The notes below the pieces were generated by a model that was given only the letters and a program-made list of their open reading frames with translations, was not told where the DNA came from and searched no databases. Positions 49,649 to 60,900 of a stretch of 64,000 nucleotides of DNA are shown in pieces. The number at the start of each line of letters is the position of its first letter. Within the stretch, counting starts at the first letter, position 1. A program made the translations under genes and the position numbers. Source of the stretch: Hedera helix. Its lineage: Eukaryota; Streptophyta; Magnoliopsida; Apiales; Araliaceae. Location of the stretch: positions 49,199,564-49,263,563 of the forward strand of contig OX359274.1 in the NCBI GenBank assembly GCA_947179155.2, read 5' to 3'.

Positions 49649-49909
49649 TACTCCCTCCATTCCAAATTATAAGATTACTATTGACTTTTGAAAAGTCAAT
49701 TTGAAACATTTTTAAACTCAAAATTGACACGATTTATTTAATTCTTCAAAATAATAAATCTTATAACTAATAACACTTTTTAAGTAGTTCATAATTCATA
49801 AATATATTGACATAATTTAATTGAATTCATGTCAATTTTAAATTTAAAAATGTCTCAAATTGACTTTTCAAAGTCATTATTGATTAAATAATTTGGAACA
49901 GAGGAAATA
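49649..49909. mobile_element. Stowaway-type MITE
   Basis: The left end TACTCCCTCCATTCCAAATT and right end AATTTGGAACAGAGGAAATA form the typical Stowaway (Tc1/Mariner) inverted termini with TA at each edge. Internal arms also pair: GACTTTTGAAAAGTCAATTT on the left and AAATTGACTTTTCAAAGTCA on the right. 261 bp, non-autonomous. Confidence 0.8.
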
Positions 49910-49910
49910 T

Positions 49911-50002
49911 TAAATATGGAATGGGGAGTTTTGAAGTAAAGAACACTGTGATTCACTAAATATGGAATGGGGTGTTTTGAAGTAAAGAACACAGCAATTC
50001 AA
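49911..50002. repeat. 46-bp tandem duplication beside the MITE
   Basis: TAAATATGGAATGGGG starts at 49911 and again at 49957, each followed by TTTTGAAGTAAAGAACAC. Two near-identical units adjoin the right end of the Stowaway element. Confidence 0.8.
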
Positions 50003-50603
50003 AGAAAAGTGAGACTCTATTGATAAAACTTCATTCCTGGATCATAGTAAGAAACAGAAGCACAACTATCAACCAATACAATAATAGGAGATCCCCTTCC
50101 AAAGAGAGATGTAAAGTGTGTATCTCAGTGTCTAAAGGATATGATGCATTGATTACTTTCTAACCAATGTTTGAGCACTGGCAAATACTTTCCTAGTAAT
50201 CCTGAACAAGCTGCTAATGACACACAATAGTGTCACATAGAGCAAGATGGGACCTTGAACTTTTTTCTTGTCTTTTTTTTTTTTGGGGGAGAGAGAGAGA
50301 GTTAGCAGCAAGAAATATGACAAACCCTAACCCAAAGCAATAGCATCTTATCATTGTGTATAGATCACCAACCAAGTTAATGCATTTAATTTCTAAAAAT
50401 TTAGAATCTTAAATTTCTACAACATAACTAAAATAGATAAGAAGAGCCACAATGAGTAGAAGCCAAAAGCACAAAGTTGATGAAAAAAATTATAAGAATG
50501 AAGCATGATTATAGGAATTGAAGGAAAAAGGCCAAGGTGAAAGGACCAAGGGTTCAACTTACTTTCATACTGAATCGAACAGAAATACTTTGTTATGCGT
50601 TGA
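50003..50603. other. Intergenic, 3' flank of the HCP-like gene
   Basis: No gene. A poly-T/GA-rich patch lies near 50270-50301. Confidence 0.5.
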
Positions 50604-51793
50604 TCAAGAGTCACCTATCAAATCGTCTGAATCAGAATCACTTGCATTGTAACCTGAGAAAGTTCAACCAACAGCGGTAGAGCATTTAACAAACAAAAAT
50701 GTAACCACATACAACACATACATAATATCACGTATGCACACATTGGGATCACCTGGGCGTTTATTGCTAACTTTCCAAACGGAAGATCGAATTCGAGAAG
50801 CTCTCGTCATCCATAATTTCCCCTGTTTTCCAAAACACAAATCAGTATAAAACAAAGATTTTGAAAGTAAAAGGGGTAAGAACTTGGTACACACAACAAA
50901 AACAGTTGAAACAAAATAAGAGAGAGAAAATGAAAGTAATGAAAACACTATAGCTAATTATTTGATATTTGCAACTTGAGGCTAAATAGATGAATAACCA
51001 AAATCCATTTACAACTAATTTGCTTCTTTGAGGCTTGTTATTCATCTTTTTATCTCATCCCAACAAAGCAACATAAAACCCAAGATTGAAAATTTAACTC
51101 CTTTTCATATCCTCCATTCTCCCTGCAACCAACATAGCACAAATATAAATTGCTTTAATAAGTGAAATCCTTCAAAGCTTAATTCTTAAGAAACTATAAT
51201 TTTTTAGCTTTCAATATAAATTAGTTTCTGCTCTCTTGTTTTCCTTCCCAATTCAACAGCCTAGAGTTTCCCATAAAAAACATAGATAACTAGTAAACCA
51301 CAAGGCCCCACATCACAAAACAAATCACCCAATACAGAAAAATTACACCTTGGAGCTTATGTATCTGAATAACTAACTAATTATTGAGGAGAAGGAGAGA
51401 GAAGAGGGAATCTTGAAAAACCCCAAAGTAAGAATTGAATTGAATGTAATTGACCTTCTGGGCATCTATGGGAACACCATAACCGGTATAATACATCTGA
51501 GCAACCAACACCTGCATAGATAGATCCCCTGCTTTTGCCTCCTTCAGGGTGTCTTGAAACCATCGCCTCACACAATCGGAGACCACCTGCGACAGCGGCG
51601 AACTTCTCCTGTCGCTGCTGCTGTCCTGCATCTTCAAGAACTCCAGCCTCTTCAATTCACAGCCGGCCCCCAGCGAAGTAGACGCGTTTTGTGATATGCT
51701 TTTCAGCGTTTTGGAGAATTTATCGATAAGCTGCGCAGAGAAGCTGAGCCGGGGGCGTCGTGGGCTATATTGCAATAAACTAGTAGAAGACAA
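50604..51793 (-). CDS. Small Sel1/HCP-like repeat protein (3 exons)
   Basis: Minus-strand exons: 51793-51455 (5' end uncertain), 50822-50753 and 50653-50604. They join as DAQK|GKLWMTRASRIRSSVWKVSN and RPG|YNASDSDSDDLIGDS-stop. The core VVSDCVRRWFQDTLKEAKAG with MQVLVAQMYYTGYGVP is a Sel1-like repeat (TPR-like), followed by a basic patch and an acidic Asp/Ser tail, which matches a conserved plant family of unknown function. The frame is open upstream to 51793 and a little beyond without an ATG. The first ATG is 51631, giving 98 residues and removing a basic Ser/Arg-rich N-terminal stretch. Either a short form is made, an upstream exon supplies the start, or a non-ATG start is used. Confidence 0.75.
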
Positions 51794-51960
51794 TTTATTA
51801 GCTGACGAATATCTATCTAATAGTCATATTGTAAATTTCCTTGGGATATTATTTTTCTTCAGAATATAGGTTTTTTTTTCTCAATGGATGGCTGAACAGG
51901 GCTAGGTAACTACCAAATGAACGACGTCGCAGCATATGACTAGTTGACTTTCTTACATTA
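51794..51960. other. 5' flank of the HCP-like gene
   Basis: Short AT-rich promoter region without a clear TATA choice. Confidence 0.4.
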
Positions 51961-51962
51961 AA

Positions 51963-52260
51963 TAAATTTTTTCCCACCGTACTAAACACAAATTTATATA
52001 TGTATTACTAAATTTATTTTTTTTATAATCATATCATTGTACTAAATTTTTTTTATAAAAATTAATTTTTCTGTCCAAGTCTGTTAAAAATTAACAGACA
52101 GGTGATGTTTCATGTCACGTTAACAGTCCGTTAACTTTTAACATATTTGGACTAAAAATTTAATTTTTATAAAAAAAAAAATCAGTACAGTGATGTAACT
52201 GTAAAAAAAATAAGTTGAGTGATACATATGTAAATTGATTTTTTAGTGGGAAAAAATTAA
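51963..52260. mobile_element. Long-hairpin MITE
   Basis: TTTTTTCCCACCGTACTAAA on the left and TTTTTAGTGGGAAAAAA on the right are inverted. The arms continue to pair through ATATGTAT, ATTTATTTTTTTTATA and TATAAAAATTAATTTTT up to the centre near TTAACAGACAGG...GTCCGTTAACTTTTAA. About 290 bp, no coding capacity. The target duplication is unclear. Confidence 0.6.
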
Positions 52261-52997
52261 TTTAACCTAACTCGGAAGTAATCAAACTATCAAAGTGTAC
52301 TTTCTACGCTTTACATAAAATAGATGGAAAAAAATAATTAGACGGAAAATTTAAGTTTTTTTTTTAAATTCTTATATTTTTGAGTTTTTAAATAAACGGA
52401 AAAAAAAATGAATAGAAAATTTGACCACTTTTTTTGCAAAAATTTTCCATCCAAAATTGTCCTGAGTTGGCCCCAAAAAAAAAATGAAATAATTAATATT
52501 TTCATAATTTTCGTATTATCTTCAACTTGTAATATAATAATTTTTTAATTATAACTCATATCCTAACAACAACCCAAGTAACATGTCGAATGATTGTGTC
52601 TATTTTAATGGAGACCTTAACAGTTAATGGCATTACCAGTTCTAGCTTTCAGCAGTATCATAACCATTGAATCAACAGAGTCGGCTAGAGGGGTGTAGAG
52701 GTGTTGGCCGAGTTTATATTCTCTGTGCTACAAGAAATTTTTATTGATTATAAGATAAAGTTACAATCCCGTCAAGGTTAACATGCAAAAACTTGGGCAT
52801 GATATTACCATCCCTGTAACTTACCCTCAGAACTACCCCAACACTTGCACACCCCAAAACTTCCTACCTTTGGTCGAAAGAATATTGTACAAAGTGCATT
52901 CTCTTCTTTCTAGCAGCTGAACATTTCTTTTTATTAACCAGATCAATTTGGTGCACAAAGCCACGTCATTTTGAACTCTGAGTGGTGCCCATCGTCA
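52261..52997. other. Intergenic, no gene seen
   Basis: AT-rich in the left half, more balanced in the right half. No recognised coding region. Confidence 0.5.
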
Positions 52998-54073
52998 TCA
53001 TATAACAAACTCTGAGTGGTATGATTTATGAACCATAAAGAAAAGGATCTGGGCTACTGTTACGGGGAGGGAGATTTGGAGATTATGAACTGCTAAATAT
53101 GCAGCAATTCCAGCAGCATAACCAGCGAAAGCAAAACCACTCACCTGTATAAAGGAAAATCATTTCTCTTACTAAAACACAAATTTCTAATTTAATAAAG
53201 GTAAACCATAAAGAAGCAGTATATACCTTCCGGATGTACCAAAAGCAGTATATTCTTTTTGCTGCAGGTGGCATTTTTGGTTATTTGAAGCACCAAATTG
53301 ATTTGATGGACTAAATGAAAAGACATATATATACAATTATAATGGCGCTGAGTTTTTCACAAATCTCTATTAAGAAATATATATCTTCATGTAGTTGATA
53401 TATCTATAAAATTTATATGATCTAAATTTCATGAAATTATTTCTTCGATTTAAGCATATTAGATTATTGTACAAAAAAAATTAGAACCCAAAACCTTAGA
53501 TAATTCATAATTCAATAGTTATAACTATAATTGGTATATTACTTGTAATAGAAAGGTAAATTTGTAAAAGTGATTTTTTTAATTTTATTTTATTAGAATT
53601 CTGAAACACAATAAAAGAAAATTTTTAAGTTTTCTATTTTTTTCTATTAAAATCTCGGAAACAACATAAAAGAAAATTTTAAGTTTTCTATTCTTTTCTT
53701 TTTTTTTTAATTAAATTTTCTACTCTTTTCTTTTCCTTCCAAAACTCAAACAAATTGTTCAGTGTCTGGGTCAATTCTTTTCCTTCCAAAACAAGTTGTT
53801 ACATCCCATATTATTGGTATCTTTGTGTTGTAATAGTTATGGTAAGATAAGTATTCTTTATTTGTGGGTCATTAAGAACAAATAGTGCTTTGGTTGTTTA
53901 AGAAAAAATAAAAGCAAGGGAAAAAGAAGAAAATTTTCATTGTGTTTGGTTTTAAACAAGAAACAAGAGTTACTTCTGCCAGAAACATTACCTGCTAGCA
54001 AGAATTCTCTTTCTGCGTCAAATGACATCACATCAACACCAACTACTACAGAGCACGATAGAAGAATCATCAT
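52998..54073 (-). CDS. Possible small membrane protein, unrecognised (3 exons)
   Basis: Three minus-strand segments with GT-AG borders join in one phase: 54073-53992, 53261-53227 and 53144-52998. The predicted 87-residue protein starts MMILLSCSVVVGVDVMSFDA, continues EREFLLA|AKRIYCFWYIRK|VSGFAFAGYAAGIAAYLAVH and ends SEFVI. It has a hydrophobic N-terminal stretch and a second Gly/Ala-rich hydrophobic stretch with a basic segment between them. The frame is open upstream of the chosen ATG (LQGEDEQFVQS), so the true start may be further up. I do not recognise the family. Support is only splice-site and phase consistency. Confidence 0.35.
53275..53991. other. AT-rich stretch inside the putative gene's first intron
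   Basis: If the three-exon model is right this is intron; otherwise it is intergenic. Repeated TTTTAAGTTTTCTATT-like segments occur near 53570-53720. Confidence 0.4.
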
Positions 54074-54497
54074 ACTCTGAACAAATTGCTCATCTTCTCC
54101 TTGCAAGGTAACTGAATTGGCCACAAAGAATGAAGTGAGAAATTATAAGTCGGCAACTGAAAAACATAAAATTCGGAAGCACTAATCATATTCGTATGTG
54201 TGTGTATAGACAACAGAGGGGGCTGTAACATGCATTTATAAAGGGCAGAACCTGCACGCATTAACTATGATCAATTAACTCAAAAGGGTGCAGCTATGAA
54301 AAACACTCAAAAACCAGAGTCTCCGAAAACCCTCCACCATCTTTGTGTAGAGACTAGTAAATAAACAACGGAAACAAATTAAGCAAAATCAACAACTAGA
54401 AAAAAATAAATATATCCCAATCATCGGTGACTGTTACCTGTGGTGGGAAAATGCAAGGGAAGAATTTATCTGAGAATGGGTGGATCCAACCCTTACC

Positions 54498-56555
54498 TCA
54501 CCAATAATCTTTGCACGAACATGACCCATCAATGAAACAATGGAAACGGTTAGTGTCCCTGACAATTATCTCCCTACCAGTAACTTTTGAGATGAGCTTG
54601 ATGGCCATATGACAATCACCACACACACGGAGGTTCTTCACTATTCGGATCACGTCATTTTGTTTAGTACTGATCAAACCAAATGCAATGGCCAGCTTCT
54701 CACTATGACAACCAAGGAAATGCTCCTTCTCTTCCTCTTCAATGTCAAAGAGCACAAATTCTGTTGTTGGAATGTAACCAGCTGCTTTTAATTCCTCAGC
54801 TATTTCACCAAGTTTAGCATATATCTTATCTGACAAGGGATGAGAGTTATCTCCCACAAGAAACTCGTGAACAATCCCATCAACTTCAGTCCAGCTATAT
54901 CCTGGTGTTTTTTGGATGCCTCTCTCATTCAAAATTGACCTTATGTTTACTGCATCGTCCCATTTATGATTAGCTGAGTAAATATTTGATAAGAGAACAT
55001 AATTTCCCGAGTTCCAGGGTTCCAGCTCAATCAATTTCTTTACTACCTGTTCAGCCAACTGGGTATTGCGGTGTAGTCTACATCCACCCAACAATGCTCC
55101 CCAAACGATGGCATTGGCTTCCATTGGCATCTTCTTGATCAACTGATGGGCTTCTTCTAATAAACCAGCCCGGCCTAGAAGATCTACTATACATCCATAA
55201 TGCTCAATAGTAGGAGTCAAAGAATAGACACTACCCATGCTGTAAAAGTACTTGCGTCCCTCATCAACAAGGCCAGCATGAGTACACCCACAGAGAAGGG
55301 CAATGAAAGTGTTCCCATCAGGTTGTATTCCAAATTTTCCTCCTTGTGCAAAAAGACCAAATGCAGCTTTTACGTGACCATTCATAGCAAGCCCAGATAT
55401 TACAGCATTCCAAACAACACGGTCCTTCTCCTTCATCCCTTTAAAGACAGTCCAAGCGAAGTCCATCTTCCCACATTTTGCATACATGTCAATCAGCGCG
55501 GTACCCAAGACAGGGTTAGACAAAAACTCATTTTTATCAAGTAAGCTACTTGCCCAGTCCCCTAATTCTAGCGCTCCTAAACTTGCACAAGCAGAAAGAA
55601 CTCCAACCATTGTATAGCAGTCGGGTTTCAAATTCTCTCTCTGCATTGTGTAGAAAAGGTCCAAGGCTTCTTTTGGGAGCCCATTTGATGCATAACCCTG
55701 AATCATAGCACTCCATGACACTATATCCTTCTCCGGCATCTCATCAAAAGCTCTACGAGCTCTCTCCATGTTCCCACATTTGGCATACATATCCACTAAT
55801 GAGGTACCCACAAAAACATTCTTTTCCATGCCAATGTCAGCTACATAACTATGTATCCAGTTCCCAGTGTTCAAATCACCTAAGTGAGTACACGCAGATA
55901 AAACCCGTACAAGCGTATAACTATCTGGCCTCAAATTCATCTCAAACAAACCCTTAAACATATCAATGGCTTCCCTGAACCGGCCAATACCAATGTACCC
56001 ACTTATAATCGCGGTGCAAGAAACAACATTTTTGTCCGGAATATCATCAAATACTTTATGGGCATCATCCAAATACCCGCATCTAGCATACAAACAAACC
56101 AGGCCAGTCTTAACAAACACGTCATAATCGAATCCTGCTTTCACCACAAGGGTGTGAATCTTCACACCCAATTTGAAATCTAAAAGCCTGGAGCATGCTT
56201 TAAGAACAAAAGGTAAAGTGAAATTGTTGGGTAAAAAATTCTCTCTACGCATCAAAACGAAGAACTGAACCGCTTCGTCGAAGGAATCCTTGGAAACCGA
56301 GCCCCGAATCATGGTATTCCATAGAAAAATATTGGGTTGTTGGGTTTGATCGAAAATGAGACGAGGGTAGGAAGATTTATTATTAGCAAAATCGAAGCTA
56401 GATCTCAAGAGCATGTTGAGTAGATAGTTGTCCTGATCGAGGCCGAGGCGGAGAAGCTGAGCATGAACATGCTTCAGCTGTTTCAAGGAATTGAATCCTT
56501 GAATTAGGCAATTTTTTATCTCGGAGGCTTTGGAAACTAGAGGAAATGTTGCCAT
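54498..56555 (-). CDS. DYW-type pentatricopeptide repeat protein, At3g08820-like
   Basis: A single-exon frame of 685 residues from ATG 56555. It has PLS-type PPR motifs in tandem (examples VFVGTSLVDMYAKCGNMERA, DIVSWSAMIQGYASNGLPKE, GTALIDMYAKCGKMDFA), then E/E+ motifs (IQKTPGYSWTEVDGIVHEFL) and a complete DYW domain with the deaminase-like HSEKLAIAFG and CGDCHMAIK zinc motifs, ending GSCSCKDYW. DYW proteins act in mitochondria or plastids: the PPR tract binds RNA and the DYW domain carries out C-to-U editing. Length and motif order match Arabidopsis At3g08820. The lack of introns is normal for this family. Which organelle and which editing site cannot be read from the sequence. Confidence 0.95.
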   Translation of the reverse strand: MATFPLVSKASEIKNCLIQGFNSLKQLKHVHAQLLRLGLDQDNYLLNMLLRSSFDFANNKSSYPRLIFDQTQQPNIFLWNTMIRGSVSKDSFDEAVQFFVLMRRENFLPNNFTLPFVLKACSRLLDFKLGVKIHTLVVKAGFDYDVFVKTGLVCLYARCGYLDDAHKVFDDIPDKNVVSCTAIISGYIGIGRFREAIDMFKGLFEMNLRPDSYTLVRVLSACTHLGDLNTGNWIHSYVADIGMEKNVFVGTSLVDMYAKCGNMERARRAFDEMPEKDIVSWSAMIQGYASNGLPKEALDLFYTMQRENLKPDCYTMVGVLSACASLGALELGDWASSLLDKNEFLSNPVLGTALIDMYAKCGKMDFAWTVFKGMKEKDRVVWNAVISGLAMNGHVKAAFGLFAQGGKFGIQPDGNTFIALLCGCTHAGLVDEGRKYFYSMGSVYSLTPTIEHYGCIVDLLGRAGLLEEAHQLIKKMPMEANAIVWGALLGGCRLHRNTQLAEQVVKKLIELEPWNSGNYVLLSNIYSANHKWDDAVNIRSILNERGIQKTPGYSWTEVDGIVHEFLVGDNSHPLSDKIYAKLGEIAEELKAAGYIPTTEFVLFDIEEEEKEHFLGCHSEKLAIAFGLISTKQNDVIRIVKNLRVCGDCHMAIKLISKVTGREIIVRDTNRFHCFIDGSCSCKDYW

Positions 56556-57941
56556 CGCTCACGATTCGTATCCTTCCCGCCTGAATTTTCAAACAGCTGA
56601 ACGGGATCTCCGATTGACCCCACGAGATTATTCCATCCTCCTTGGGCCTCTCTCACATACCTGAGGCCGCTTGTGGTATAATATTCATCTGTTGTGATGG
56701 AGCTACACGTATGTGCGTTGAGAAACATAATATTTATTTGTTTTAAGGAAATAGAATAATTCTTTTTTATTCGCATGACCTTGTCAAATACTCCCTGCGT
56801 TAAAAAAAAAAACATTTGTTTTTTAAAAAAAAATTACTTACTTTTTAATGATAAATGTAATGATGGAATATCTTAAATTTGTTAATAATTTAAGTACTCA
56901 TGAGCAAATTTGATAAAGACAAACAATATGTCCATAAACATTTCATCATATTGGGATATTCAGAGTGATCAACATTATTATTGTGTAAGCTACTCTCTCA
57001 TTTTTGTGTTAGTTCGTTATTTCATCTTCCCATTCGATTGAGATTAATGATTATGTAATTTTCTCACCACTGAGGTTTACTGATACAATTACAAATATGA
57101 TTTTGTAGTCACTAGACTCATTATAGTTCAAACAAAAGTTAAGATTAAGGTCCAAACAAGTTGTCCAAGTGTATGCGATTTGGTGCTCCGGACGCACTGC
57201 CTCATAACACGTCGTCAAGGCCGTGTATGTATGTATTGCCTGAAGTCATCTTCAGGCTTCAGCTACAAAGTACACAATCTTATTCTTAAGAGACGGGCGC
57301 TCTCCTGTATCTGCCTAATTTTTGCTCCAATTATGTTACCAAAAAAGTAATCAACAAGAGTGATACTGGTGCTACTACTCGATACTCAGATTTAACACCT
57401 TGTCTCACACATCAACTAAAAAGAACAAGCAAAGCTAGTACTTGGTAGTTCAACTTCCGAGCAACAACTGAAACCAAATATACATACGCAGAGGATACTG
57501 CAACAATGGTGATACAGCACATACAATACGCATCAATTTTTTGTGTGTTCTAGTAAGCACATTATGCATCAAGTATTGAAGCATCCAAATACCAATATAT
57601 AACGCCAAAAGTTACATAAAACCTAACTGTGAAATGCACTTGTAGCTGAACTTCCGTTGTACATATCGTACATATTCAAACCACCTGATATTTGTGGATT
57701 GGTAGGACACGGACTAACAATTAACTACATTTTGGATAGATGGAGGAAGAAAGCTATACAGGTATATAGGGTGGGTAGACAAAAAAGAATACAGCATATT
57801 ACAGGAATAATATCCCCATCCAATTTGTTGTAAAAACCTCTGCACGGGATTTCTGTATCGGACCAAAAAAATCAGGACTTACATCCCGTTGTATTGCATG
57901 GCATTAACACCACATGAAAAACTGTACCAGAGCAAAATATC
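56556..57941. other. Intergenic between PPR and SCAR genes
   Basis: No gene seen. The left end is the PPR promoter; the right part is the 3' UTR/flank of the SCAR gene on the same strand. Confidence 0.5.
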
Positions 57942-60900
57942 TCACGAATCGCTCCAACTATCATCATCATCCTCCTCGTCACTTCCAGCCAATGCCTATT
58001 CAAACATTCTCCGTTCTCATTATTCCAGTGGAAGACATTTACACAAAAAAAAATGAGAAAGAGAAAAGAGAGAGACCTGGCGAATCGCATTTGCTTTCTC
58101 CAAAATGGCCGCAACTCTCAAATTTGTTCTAGGAGCCTGAATGCTGGGTCTAGTCACTACTGCAGGTTTCAAGTTGAAGGACTGAAAGGAACCAAGATAA
58201 TGTCAATCAGCAACTTGATAAGTGGACTCATTTAATAAAATTATAAGAGAAAAGGGAAGGGAAAGGGAAAGGGAAAGGGGAAGGGGCAGGGCCAGGGCCA
58301 GGGGGGATTTCATCACTCTTACCTTAGCCCGTATCTGCTCCAATAGAGTATCTCTTTCCTCTACCTTCTGTATCTCAGATCGAATCCGTTCCGTTACCTT
58401 CCTCAGCTGCCAATGATTGATAGTCAGAAAAAAACATAAAAATTTCTAAACCTCAAGCTCATTTAAAATTGCAGAGAAACCATAATTACCTTGCTTTTGT
58501 CATGAGCAGCAACAGCATTAATGAGGGGACTCCGAGGTCGCGGAAGTTTCATCAGCCGATTCCCATCTAAAATTCCATCTTCTACAGCTGGAAATAAAGA
58601 TGTACTTGTTGTCCATACAAGTTCTCCCTCTGAAGTAGTGGAAACATACTTTGGCTGCTCATCTACTACTGTTGGTTGTGCCGAATTTGCGTCAGAAGGA
58701 TTTATCATCTTTACTTCCGAGCTTACGGAAGTACCCTCAGGTTTCTCGTTTTCCAAACTTACTTCTTGTGGTAAATGATGCAGTGGATGACTCGAGACTT
58801 CATGTGGAGACCTGGAGGCAAATGTAAATGCTTCATCTCCACTAGCTCTTACTGCTAAAAATGGACTGGAACTAGGCTGCATACTTCCTACTTCTCCAGC
58901 ATGGAAATCATGTTGTGGGTTCTCATTACATGTGGAAGGCAATGTTAGGAATGGGATCATGTTTGGTGTGCTAGCAGAAGTAAGGAAATCTTCTTGCATA
59001 TTTCTATCATTAGACATGGTTGGCATTTGCATTGACAATGGACTGGAATGCACCATATTGTTTGCTACTTGCTCATAAACATGTTGATAATCCTCATCTT
59101 TAGCAGTGGTGGATGGCAAGACTGGAGCTGGAGGCAGCAAACCATCCATATGTAATGCTGGATAACCCATTTGAGTATTATTGTTAGCTTTAGATGGAAA
59201 CATTGGTGGAAAGAGGTCAACAGTATTTTGCTCTGCATCTCTATCTGGAGTCGGGGAAGAATGTTGAGGCCTCCATATCCTCCACTGCACTGGAGGTAAA
59301 GGTGGCAGTGGAGGCATTTCCTCCAAATTGATATGGGGTACTGCCGGAAGTAGGGAAAAGGTTGGAGTGACTGAACTTAGTGGATCCCTGGCTTGCTCAA
59401 AGATGCCAACTTTATGGCTGCCTGGTTGCGAGATCTCCAACTCTGAATCTTCGATTGTAAAATATTTTGGAGAAGCATTGATAACACTTTCATGATCAGT
59501 GTGATATGTAAACTGCATCTGTTTCAACTGAGAAGATGACTCAAAACTAGTTTCATCCCCATGCAGAGACTTCACGTCAAGGCAATCAGCCTGTATGTCC
59601 ACCTGTACTCCAGGCTCGTTTGCAACCAGACAAGGTTCAGAATGAGCATCAATGCTTCCTTCATCCATGTGATCCGGAGATTGTATCTGTTCCGACTGTG
59701 ATATTTCCTTGGATTTTGTTTCACCAGCATGCAGTTGTCCAATATCAAGCTGATCAGCCTGAATCACGAGCTTTTGTTCAAAAGGAGCCCTTGCCTCAGA
59801 ATCGTAGTGGGGTGGGGAAGGCAAAGCATCATCAGTGTTCTCAATAAGATTACTCTGCTCAGAAGCTATTGATTCTGAATCTTGGCCACTGTATTTTGAA
59901 GAAGTCGACACCATGATAGCTTCATCCTGGTGCAATCTGCTTTCGGCTTCTGCCGCCAGAGATGAGTCAGGAACATAAATAACCAATTCTGACTCTGAAT
60001 GATCACAAAAAACTGTCTCACATCGAACAGAGTCTAAATTTGGTGATGCAATTTCCTCATTACATATTTCCTTTTGCTTGCCTGATTCGTTATGGCTCGG
60101 TGAAAGACGATCGTTGTAGACTTCAAATTCACGCCGAACCAATTCCTGAATACTATGGAGATATTCTGCCTGTGAATTTCTTTCAGATGAACAGTCAACA
60201 TCAACCTCATCAGCATCACTAGCATGGCTCGCAAAAAAGGCTTCCACAATAATGTTTTCTGATTGACTTATTTCAGTTTCATTTTCATCCAAGTGTACCG
60301 GAAAATTAGTGAGTGACCCAGGTCCTGTAGAGTTCAAGGAATCAGAGGAAATTTCACGTAAAGTATCTTCACTTCCTATCAAATTCATACTGGGGGTGAT
60401 TCCAGTCATTTCCTCACCAACTGCTTTTCTGAGAACCCCGTCAGGGGATTTCTCTCCATAACAAATGTGAACTTCTGCTGAACCAGTTTTCAGTGGTGGA
60501 ACATCATCCGTCTGTTCTGACCCCTGCTGCTCCGTAAAGTAAAGATTATCTGAATGATCTAATGCAATAATTGTGTTTACAGTTATCTCCCTAGCCGATG
60601 GAATTGCATCATCTACAGAATCTATGACCTCAGGCTGCAGATCTGTATTACAAGTTTCAAATTCCAACAAGGCTGGTACAAATGATTCATCTTCTGCATG
60701 TGAAGTAACTGAATGTGGCGAACTAGCTCGACTGCTGACTAAATTCTTAGTACAACTATCTTCTGCATGTTCTGTTTGAAGCACATTGTCCAACGAACTT
60801 TCACCGATGTACACCTTAGGAACCACTTCTAATGTGTTTGAAAAATGGATGGAAACATTAGAAAAGGCATTTTCCTCATCTTCTAACTTATCCACAAGAT

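Noticed and set aside
50664..51045. Minus-strand open frames of 94 and 67 residues
   Set aside because: These are an exon plus retained introns of the HCP-like gene and intron sequence; splice signals explain them.
54609..55957. Plus-strand open frames inside the PPR gene
   Set aside because: Antisense shadows of a clear 685-residue coding sequence.
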